The notes under the pieces were generated by a model, which was not told where the DNA came from, made no database searches, and was given only the letters and a program-made list of their open reading frames with translations. A stretch of 7,185 nucleotides of DNA from Akkermansiaceae bacterium (lineage in GTDB: Bacteria; Verrucomicrobiota; Verrucomicrobiia; Verrucomicrobiales; Akkermansiaceae): contig JALOTR010000132.1 in NCBI GenBank assembly GCA_025457805.1, positions 1-7,185 of the forward strand. Direction: 5' to 3'. The translations under genes were made by a program, and so were the position numbers. Shown here piece after piece: positions 1 to 5,415 of the stretch. Within the stretch, counting starts at the first letter, position 1, and every line of letters begins with the position of its first letter.

Positions 1-735
1 ATGATGGGGGGGCGGGGAAATGGCGCTTCTGAGAGTGGATTCGGCGGTGGGCTCTACAACGATGGAACCGTGACGCTGGAGCGCTGTGTTTTCCAGGACA
101 ACGATGCTGCGAACTGGGGTGGCGGCGTTCATAACGCATTGAACGCCAATATGACCATTCGATCCACGACCTTCAAAATGGGTGACGCGGGTCTATTCGG
201 TGGCGCGGTTTCCAACTCGAGTACGATGATCATCGACGGGTGCACATTTGAGGGCAATTCATCGGCTTTCCAAGGGGGGGGGATCTACAGTGACTTCTCC
301 AGCACGATCGCCATCACCAATTCGACTTTCACGGGAAACAACGCGTTCTTCTTCGGTGGTGCGATTTATAACGGCAGTCCCGCGCTGAGCGTTGGGAGTT
401 CCACATTGGTTGGAAACACCGCTGTCCGAATTGGTGGGGGAATCTACAATGACTTCTTCGGCACACCCACTTCCTCCATCGAGAATTCCATCGTCGCTCA
501 GAACACTGCCCCGGAAGGCGCGAACATTTTTGGACCGTGGACGGGCTCCAGCAACATCACCAGTGGTGACCCAAAGTTGTCGCCGCTGGGAAATTTCGGG
601 GGACCGACGCAGACGATGCCGCCCTTGCCGGACTCGCCGGCCATCGATGCGGGTGGAGCGACGGCGTTGATCACCGACCAACGCGGACAACCACGGGTAT
701 TGCGGGCCGCTGCGGACATCGGCGCGTTTGAAAGC
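1..735 (+). other. Right-handed beta-helix / choice-of-anchor Q type domain
   Basis: Six GG(G/A)(I/L/V)(Y/H/S)(N/S) turns occur at residues 15, 40, 67, 92, 119 and 145, a period of 25-27 residues. Each is followed by a strand ending in a motif like 'CVFQDN', 'CTFEGN' or 'STFTGN'. This is the ladder expected for parallel beta-helix, POMP-like repeats. The end matches the known choice-of-anchor Q pattern: 'NSIVAQNTA', then 'GDPKLSPLGNFGGPTQT', SPAIDAG at 212-218, DQRGQPR at 226-232 and DIGAFES at 239-245. The helix is probably longer upstream, as the window opens in mid-repeat. Such helices are typical of secreted adhesins and surface proteins; its binding target cannot be read from sequence. 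Confidence 0.88.
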
Positions 736-3700
736 CCGCTTTCCGATTACAATCCGACGGGAGTGACCATCTACAGCCGCGTCACACCGGGCGACGAGGA
801 CGGGGTCTTTGAAATTTCGACCGATCCGGATTTCCTGCCGGTGGTGAGCACTTTTGCGGGCACGGGGACGGCGGGATTCGCGGATGGCGCGAGGTTGTCA
901 GCAGTGATGGGATATCCTTCCGGCGTTGCGCAGGATTCGCTTGGCAACACGTTTTTCGCGGATACCGGAAATCACCGGATCCGGATGATCGGTGCGGACG
1001 GCTTGGTGGTGACCATCGCCGGCACCGGTGTTTACGGCTTGGCCAATGGTCCGGGAAACAGCGCGCAGTTCGCGTTTCCTTCATCATTGGCGGTGGGGCC
1101 GGACCAGAATGTCTATGTCGCGGATACCTACAATCACCGGATTTGCAGGTTGACCCGCCCGGCGCTTCCCGGAGGCGTGTGGACAGTCACGAATCTGGCG
1201 GGAACCGGCATCGCCGGATTCGTGGAAGGTGGGGGAGCGGCCGCGCGGTTCAACTTTCCTTACGGAGTCTCGCTGGATGAAAGCGGCAATGTTTATGTGG
1301 CGGACTCGGGCAACCACCGGATCCGCAGGATTTCAACCGTCGGGCAAGTCAGCACCTATGCCGGTTCCGGGACGAGGGGGTATCTGGACCATGCGACTGC
1401 GAGCGTGGCGAGATTTGATACGCCGCAGGGACTGGTCATCGCGAATGGCAGCTTGTATGTGGCGGATACGTTCAATGACCGCATCCGCAAAATCACGGCC
1501 GTGGGCGGCAATGCGGGGGCTGTCAGCACTTTCGCAGGATCGACCGCGGGATTCTCGGACGGCGCCGGCACCGCCGCGCAGTTTGATACGCCATCGGGAA
1601 TCGCCACCGATGGTCTGGGTGCCCTCTACATCGCCGATGAGCAAAACCACAAGATCCGCAAGATCGATTCCCTGGCTGGCGTGACCACGGTAGCGGGGAC
1701 GGGAGTGAGCGGTTTGGTGAATGGAAAATCCGATGTCGCCCGCTTTCATTCGCCGACCGGTGTGATAGTGGGCCTGGATGGGAACCTGATCGTCGCGGAT
1801 GCGGAAAACCACGTCTTGCGCCGCGTCGCGATCAAACCGCTCTCGGTGCCATCCACTTCCTTCCCGGACAGTTATGGCGTGCAGGTAAAGCATGTTCTCG
1901 ATGTCAACGCACTCGGTCTCGATCCGGGGGTGACCTATTACTTCCGCTGGAAATCGACAACGACGAGCATCACCCAGTTGTTAGGTCAGAGTTTCTATCT
2001 CTATGATTTCCCGGTGGTGGAGACAATGGCTGCCAGCAATCTGTCACCGTCTTCCGCGGTGCTCAATGCGATGGTCGATCCGAAGAACTCGCGGACGGTG
2101 GTCACTTTCGAATACTCGACCGATCCCAGCTTGTTGAAACCCTATGAGGTCAGCACGACAGCAGGTTCCGGAGTGGCGGGTTATGCGGAAGGTGCCGCCG
2201 CGATTGCACGATTTTCCAATCCATCCGGAGTCGTCGCCAATGCCAGCGGCGATGTTTTCGTGGCGGATCGCCTGAATCACCGGATACGCAAAATCACTGC
2301 GGGCGGAGTGGTTTCCACTTTCGCAGGTTCCGGTGCGCCGGGATTTGCGAATGGCACCGGAACTGCGGCGGCGTTTGAAAAACCGACCGGACTGGCCATC
2401 GATGCCAGCGGCAATTTGTATGTGGCCGACGAATGGAACCACCGCATCCGGATGATCACTCCTGCCGGTGTGGTCAGCACATTCGCCGGCAGTGGCGTGG
2501 CGGGCTTCGCCGAAGGCGCGGTGCAAACCGCCAGATTCCTCTATCCATCCGATGTGGCGGTGGATGCTGCCGGAAATGTATATGTGGCCGATGCCGGCAA
2601 CCACCGCATCCGCCAGATCGCCGCTGGCAGCGGCTTGGTGAGCACACTCGCCGGAACGGGAGTCGAAGGCAGCACCAACGGGCCTGCCGAATCCGCACAG
2701 TTTTCCTCTCCCCAAGGCCTCGCCGTGGACGGAACGGGCAGTGTGTTTGTGGCCGATACCGGAAACCACAGCATCCGCGTGATCTCAGCAGGCAATGTTT
2801 CAACTCTCGCGGGCAGTGGGGCGGAGGGATTCCTCGATGGCCCGGGTGGCACCGCGATGTTCTCCTCGCCAAGGGATGTGGCGGTGGATGCCGACGGCGT
2901 CGCAATCGTGACCGATTCCGGGAATCATCGCATCCGCAGAATTTCGGCGGATGGTCAAGTCAGCACCCTCGCGGGTTCCGGCACGGCCGGTCTGCTGGAC
3001 TCGCCGGGATCCGGTCTCTTTCCCGTCACCGCCTGCAAATTTGATATGCCACAAGGAATCGCGCTCGACAGCACGGGAGCGATCCTCGTGACCCAGGAGG
3101 GTGCGATCCGAAAAATCGCCCGGAGCGCGGAAATGCCCACTCTAACAGTAACGCCGGATGCCGAAGGGAACGGAGAGCGCTCCTTGTTCGCCCTGGTGGA
3201 CCGCCCGCTGTTGTATGGTGCGACGTATTATTTCCAGGCACGCGGGACGAGTTATCGCGACTCGGTCACGGGTGGAATCCTCAGCTTCGTCACCCCGCAG
3301 GCGATGATTGCGGTCTTCGATGGAAACAACACTAGCGCACCGGAGCTTTCACACCTTCAGACGAATGTCGTGGATTTTGGCAACACGCCGACCGGTCAAT
3401 CTTTCACCCGGCAGTTCACCATTTCCAACCCGGGAACCTGGCCTCTCACAGTAAGCACGGTGGATCTGCCACCTGGTTTCATTCTAACTGGTGGGGTGGG
3501 TGTCATCAATCCCCTCGCATCCGCCACCTTCCAAATCACCCTCACCGCAGCCAATGCCGGAAATTACGCCGGCAATGTGGTGGTCTCCAGCGACGCGCCC
3601 GAAGAAACCATCTTCTCTTTCCCGATCGCCGGCGTGGTTCTTGATCCACCGGTGCTCACCACTCTGGCCCCGACGGCGCTAGGGGTGGGGATCGCGACTT

Positions 3701-5307
3701 TCAATGCCACCGTAAACCCGCGGGAAAGCAGCACCACGGTATGGTTCGAGTGGTCACAGGATCCTGAGTTCGATGGAGTGAACGTGACCACGCTCGCAGG
3801 CTCGACTTCCGGTTATGAGGAAGGCACCGGTATGGATGCGAGGTTCAACCAACCATCCGGCGTGGTCACCGATGCGTCCGGAAATACCTATGTCGCCGAC
3901 AAACAAAACCACCGCATCCGCAAGATCGCACCCGATGGCAGCACCAGCACTTTTGCGGGGACAGGCGTGGCCGGATTCGCCGATGGGGCTGCCAATATCG
4001 CGCAGTTTGACCAACCGGCAGGTCTCGCCTTCAACGCCGCCGGGATCCTGTTTGTGACGGACTCTAACAATCATCGCATCCGTGCCATCACATCGGCGGG
4101 CGTCGTGTCCACCTATTCCGGCCTCGGCACTTCAGGCTTCACCGATGGAATTCCCACTGCGGCGCGTTTCAACCGACCGAGCGGATTGGCAATCGACAGC
4201 ACGGGCGTGCTCTACGTGGCGGACTCTAACAATCATCGCATCCGGAAAATCGCCACCGACGGTTCGGTCAGCACCCTCGCGGGAAGCGGCGTGCAAGGCA
4301 CCGCGAATGGCTTTGGCACGGCGGCGGAGTTTGACACGCCGGTCGGAATCGCGCGGGGTGCGACGGGTTATGTTTATGTCACTGAAGCTAACAGCCATGG
4401 GGTCCGGAAGATCGCTGCCGACGGCACGACCAGTGACTTCGCTGGCAGTGCCGCTATTGCAGGCTTCGCCAATGGCGCCGGCAACTCCGCCCGCTTCTCC
4501 CAACCCACCGGACTCGGTGTGGGGGTGGATGGTCTAGTTTACGTTGCGGATACGGGAAATCACCGCATCCGCAGCATCAATGCAGCCGGGTTGGTAGCCA
4601 CAGTCGCGGGATCGGGCGCTTCCGGTACGGTCGATGGTTTTGGCGAAGTGGCCCAGTTCTTCAGCCCCATCTCGATCGGCACCACTGCAAGCGGCGGAGT
4701 GATCGTCGGCGAATCCGGCGGTTCGGCTTTGAGGGAAATCACCTCGCTTCAGATCCTCCTGCAAGCCGCCACCGGTCTCAACGGAACCCAGAACATTCCG
4801 GTGGAACTTTCGGTCACCGGGCTCCCTATCCCGCCCATCTATTACTACCGCGCCATCGCAACCAACGGCGGCGGCACCACCATCGGCAATGTGATCAGCC
4901 TCGTTCCGGAAAACAGCAGTCCGTTTGAGATTTGGCAGACCGAAAAATTCGGCAGCAATGCGGGCAATCCGGCGATCTCCGGCCCATCCGCCTGTCCTGC
5001 CGGTGACGGAGTGCCAAACCTCCTCAAATATGCATTCGGCAAGAATCCGTATGACTCCATGCCGCGCTGCACCATGCCTGCCATGTCGCTCGACGGCACA
5101 TCGCTGGGCCTTACCTACACCAAGGTCCTCGCCGCAACGGACCTCGACTACATCGTCGAATGGTCCACGGATCTGTTAGTCTGGAGATCGGATGGAGTCA
5201 CCGAGCAACTCATCGATGGCGATGCTTCGACCCGTGAAATCCTCGCCACAGTTCCGGCCGCGCCGCCGGGAGCCAAGTTCATCCGGATGAACATCACCTT
5301 GAAGTAA
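1..5307 (+). CDS. Giant surface/secreted protein: beta-helix, three FN3-nested six-blade NHL propellers, ASH-like domain, C-terminal domain (5' partial)
   Basis: The frame is open from the first base to TAA at 5305-5307, giving 1768 visible residues. Order: beta-helix with choice-of-anchor Q ending (1-245), FN3-like domain split by NHL propeller 1 (about 281-610), FN3-like domain split by propeller 2 (about 717-1040), choice-of-anchor D/ASH-like domain (1102-1213), FN3-like domain split by propeller 3 (about 1262-1580), and a C-terminal domain with GDGVPNLLKYAFG (1668-1680). NHL blades follow the pattern AGxGxxGxxDG...ARFxxPxGxAxDxxGxxYVADxxNHRIRKI. NHL propellers and beta-helices usually bind ligands or surfaces; no catalytic motif is visible. 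An extracellular or cell-surface location is inferred from the domains. The ATG at base 1 is unlikely to be the true start, because residues 1-20 already form a beta-helix turn and no signal peptide precedes them. The next gene follows closely on the same strand. The ORF and domain order are secure; the exact biological role is unknown. Confidence 0.93.
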   Translation: MMGGRGNGASESGFGGGLYNDGTVTLERCVFQDNDAANWGGGVHNALNANMTIRSTTFKMGDAGLFGGAVSNSSTMIIDGCTFEGNSSAFQGGGIYSDFSSTIAITNSTFTGNNAFFFGGAIYNGSPALSVGSSTLVGNTAVRIGGGIYNDFFGTPTSSIENSIVAQNTAPEGANIFGPWTGSSNITSGDPKLSPLGNFGGPTQTMPPLPDSPAIDAGGATALITDQRGQPRVLRAAADIGAFESPLSDYNPTGVTIYSRVTPGDEDGVFEISTDPDFLPVVSTFAGTGTAGFADGARLSAVMGYPSGVAQDSLGNTFFADTGNHRIRMIGADGLVVTIAGTGVYGLANGPGNSAQFAFPSSLAVGPDQNVYVADTYNHRICRLTRPALPGGVWTVTNLAGTGIAGFVEGGGAAARFNFPYGVSLDESGNVYVADSGNHRIRRISTVGQVSTYAGSGTRGYLDHATASVARFDTPQGLVIANGSLYVADTFNDRIRKITAVGGNAGAVSTFAGSTAGFSDGAGTAAQFDTPSGIATDGLGALYIADEQNHKIRKIDSLAGVTTVAGTGVSGLVNGKSDVARFHSPTGVIVGLDGNLIVADAENHVLRRVAIKPLSVPSTSFPDSYGVQVKHVLDVNALGLDPGVTYYFRWKSTTTSITQLLGQSFYLYDFPVVETMAASNLSPSSAVLNAMVDPKNSRTVVTFEYSTDPSLLKPYEVSTTAGSGVAGYAEGAAAIARFSNPSGVVANASGDVFVADRLNHRIRKITAGGVVSTFAGSGAPGFANGTGTAAAFEKPTGLAIDASGNLYVADEWNHRIRMITPAGVVSTFAGSGVAGFAEGAVQTARFLYPSDVAVDAAGNVYVADAGNHRIRQIAAGSGLVSTLAGTGVEGSTNGPAESAQFSSPQGLAVDGTGSVFVADTGNHSIRVISAGNVSTLAGSGAEGFLDGPGGTAMFSSPRDVAVDADGVAIVTDSGNHRIRRISADGQVSTLAGSGTAGLLDSPGSGLFPVTACKFDMPQGIALDSTGAILVTQEGAIRKIARSAEMPTLTVTPDAEGNGERSLFALVDRPLLYGATYYFQARGTSYRDSVTGGILSFVTPQAMIAVFDGNNTSAPELSHLQTNVVDFGNTPTGQSFTRQFTISNPGTWPLTVSTVDLPPGFILTGGVGVINPLASATFQITLTAANAGNYAGNVVVSSDAPEETIFSFPIAGVVLDPPVLTTLAPTALGVGIATFNATVNPRESSTTVWFEWSQDPEFDGVNVTTLAGSTSGYEEGTGMDARFNQPSGVVTDASGNTYVADKQNHRIRKIAPDGSTSTFAGTGVAGFADGAANIAQFDQPAGLAFNAAGILFVTDSNNHRIRAITSAGVVSTYSGLGTSGFTDGIPTAARFNRPSGLAIDSTGVLYVADSNNHRIRKIATDGSVSTLAGSGVQGTANGFGTAAEFDTPVGIARGATGYVYVTEANSHGVRKIAADGTTSDFAGSAAIAGFANGAGNSARFSQPTGLGVGVDGLVYVADTGNHRIRSINAAGLVATVAGSGASGTVDGFGEVAQFFSPISIGTTASGGVIVGESGGSALREITSLQILLQAATGLNGTQNIPVELSVTGLPIPPIYYYRAIATNGGGTTIGNVISLVPENSSPFEIWQTEKFGSNAGNPAISGPSACPAGDGVPNLLKYAFGKNPYDSMPRCTMPAMSLDGTSLGLTYTKVLAATDLDYIVEWSTDLLVWRSDGVTEQLIDGDASTREILATVPAAPPGAKFIRMNITLK
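274..282 (+). repeat. Poly-G tract of nine bases inside the beta-helix coding region
   Basis: Nine consecutive G bases encode residues Gly92-Gly94 as three identical GGG codons in the fourth GGGIY turn. The frame is intact at this length. A seven-G run lies at 6-12. Other copies of the Gly-Gly-Gly turn use mixed GGT/GGC/GGG codons, so the homopolymer is not dictated by the protein. It could be a slippage site or only chance in a G-rich coding strand. Confidence 0.7.
742..2010 (+). other. FN3-like module 1, interrupted by NHL propeller 1
   Basis: The N-terminal half (residues about 248-280) contains a 'VTP' turn and the strand FEISTDPDF at 270-278. The propeller then intervenes (281-610). The C-terminal half (611-670) resumes with 'ALGLDPGVTYYFRWKSTT', YYFR at 646-649, and 'GQSFYLYD', the usual last strands of bacterial FN3-like domains. 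Neither half makes a complete fold alone, which is why they are read as one split domain. The N-terminal half is shorter and less typical than in modules 2 and 3. Confidence 0.65.
841..1830 (+). repeat. NHL repeat array 1 (six blades)
   Basis: Six NHL repeats begin near residues 282, 337, 396, 450, 508 and 561. Each starts with V(S/T/V)x(x)AG(T/S) and carries a YVADxxNHRIR-type core: ADTGNHRIR, ADTYNHRIC, ADSGNHRIR, ADTFNDRIR, ADEQNHKIR and ADAENHVLR. Spacings are 55, 59, 54, 58 and 53 residues. The longer blades hold short inserts (RPALPGG after blade 2, GGNAG after blade 4). Six repeats match the six-bladed propeller of the NHL family. Expected role is ligand or surface binding; no specific ligand can be proposed. 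Confidence 0.9.
2011..3303 (+). other. FN3-like module 2, interrupted by NHL propeller 2
   Basis: The N-terminal half (residues 671-716) is a clear bacterial FN3-like start: 'SSAVLNAMVDPKNSRTVVTF' leading into FEYSTDPSLL at 703-712. The propeller occupies 717-1040. The C-terminal half (1041-1101) contains 'GATYYFQARGTSY', with YYFQ at 1076-1079, and ends in 'GGILSFVTP'. The distance from the last blade's IRK to YY is 38 residues, the same as in module 1. Confidence 0.75.
2149..3120 (+). repeat. NHL repeat array 2 (six blades, last one degenerate)
   Basis: Repeats start near residues 717, 771, 825, 880, 933 and 987, with spacings of 54, 54, 55, 53 and 54, making it the most regular array with array 3. 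Cores read ADRLNHRIR, ADEWNHRIR, ADAGNHRIR, ADTGNHSIR and TDSGNHRIR. The sixth has lost the D-x-x-N-H core and reads TQEGAIRKI, and also carries a small insert containing Cys1012. The array closes directly into the second half of the FN3-like domain. Confidence 0.9.
3304..3639 (+). other. Choice-of-anchor D / ASH-like immunoglobulin-fold domain
   Basis: Residues about 1102-1213 show the family pattern in order: VVDFGNTPTGQ (from 1123), 'FTRQFTISNPGTWPL', 'PPGFILTGG', 'INPLASATFQITLT', 'AGNYAGNVVVSSDAPE' and a closing 'FSFPIAGVV'. This beta-sandwich is common in multidomain bacterial surface proteins and usually acts as a structural or spacer module. It is the only Ig-like domain here that is not interrupted by a propeller, and it separates module 2 from module 3. 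Confidence 0.85.
3784..4740 (+). repeat. NHL repeat array 3 (six blades, last one degenerate)
   Basis: Repeats start near residues 1262, 1315, 1369, 1423, 1477 and 1532, spaced 53-55 residues. Cores are ADKQNHRIR, TDSNNHRIR, ADSNNHRIR, TEANSHGVR and ADTGNHRIR. The sixth has lost the core and reads GESGGSALREI. Blade 4 is also partly diverged (Asp to Glu, NH to SH). The six-blade count matches arrays 1 and 2. Confidence 0.9.
4058..4244 (+). repeat. 25-base identical direct repeat in adjacent NHL blades (4058-4082 and 4220-4244)
   Basis: Identical 25-base copies, starting CGGACTCTAACAATCATCGC, encode the DSNNHRIR core of blades 2 and 3 in array 3. They lie 162 bases apart, exactly 54 codons. 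Other blades encode the same peptide core with different codons, so this local identity suggests recent conversion or duplication between neighbouring blades. Confidence 0.85.
4921..5304 (+). other. C-terminal domain of verrucomicrobial secreted-protein type
   Basis: Residues 1641-1768 begin PFEIWQTEKFG and continue with 'SACPAGDGVPNLLKYAFGKN'. They then contain 'LGLTYTKVLAATDLDYIVEW', 'STDLLVWRSDGV', and end 'GAKFIRMNITLK'. From memory, many Verrucomicrobiota exported proteins end in this arrangement: a thrombospondin-3-like DPDGDGxxN loop followed by a small beta-domain with 'Y.VE.S.DL..W'. The usual Asp-Pro-Asp start of the loop is replaced by Cys1665-Pro-Ala, and a second Cys is at 1690. 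It may serve in surface anchoring or export, but that is inference. No LPXTG, PEP-CTERM or transmembrane tail is seen. Confidence 0.7.
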
Positions 5308-5331
5308 GTCATGTCACACCCACTCATTCTC

Positions 5332-5415
5332 ATGAAAAAATCGATCACCACCTCGTGGTGCCAGGTTGCCAGTCTCCTTGCGGGACTTGTGATCCTTGCG
5401 TCTCCGGCGCAGGCC
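5332..5415 (+). other. Sec-type signal peptide of the downstream gene
   Basis: Residues 1-28 show a positive N-terminus (MKKS), a hydrophobic core (about residues 12-23) and an Ala-Gln-Ala end with predicted signal peptidase I cleavage between Ala28 and Gln29. Cys10 precedes the hydrophobic core and is not in a lipobox, so a lipoprotein is unlikely. This supports 5332 as the functional start. Confidence 0.85.

Larger units (their letters stand above)
3646..4920 (+). other. FN3-like module 3, interrupted by NHL propeller 3
   Basis: The N-terminal half (residues about 1216-1261) reads PPVLTTLAPTALG, then 'IATFNATVNPRESSTTV', then FEWSQDPEF at 1249-1257. The propeller occupies 1262-1580. The C-terminal half (1581-1640) holds 'VELSVTGLPIPPIYYYRAIA', with YYYR at 1614-1617, then 'TNGGGTTIGNVISLV'. 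The last part is a textbook FN3-like ending (A-T-N-x-G-G-T-x-x-G). This is the clearest of the three split domains. Confidence 0.78.

Noticed and set aside
2044..2769. A 241-codon open frame on the minus strand, and similar minus-strand frames at 1333-1893, 259-690 and 4132-4503
   Set aside because: They lie opposite the NHL and beta-helix repeats. Their translations are the periodic mirror of repeated codons and show no recognisable domain, while the plus strand encodes clear motifs throughout.
841..4740. Periodic short repeats that might suggest a CRISPR array or non-coding tandem repeat
   Set aside because: The period is about 160 bases, in whole codons, and the repeats encode NHL blades with varied codons. 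There is no conserved palindromic repeat or unique-spacer structure.
841..4740. Possible enzymatic function, by analogy with propeller lyases and NHL-containing amidating enzymes
   Set aside because: No conserved catalytic His/Asp/Tyr set or metal-binding arrangement outside the structural NHL motif could be identified, so only a binding or structural role is supported.
5285..5340. A terminator or promoter between the two genes
   Set aside because: The gap is 3 or 24 bases. No GC-rich hairpin with a T run and no -35/-10 pair is visible there.
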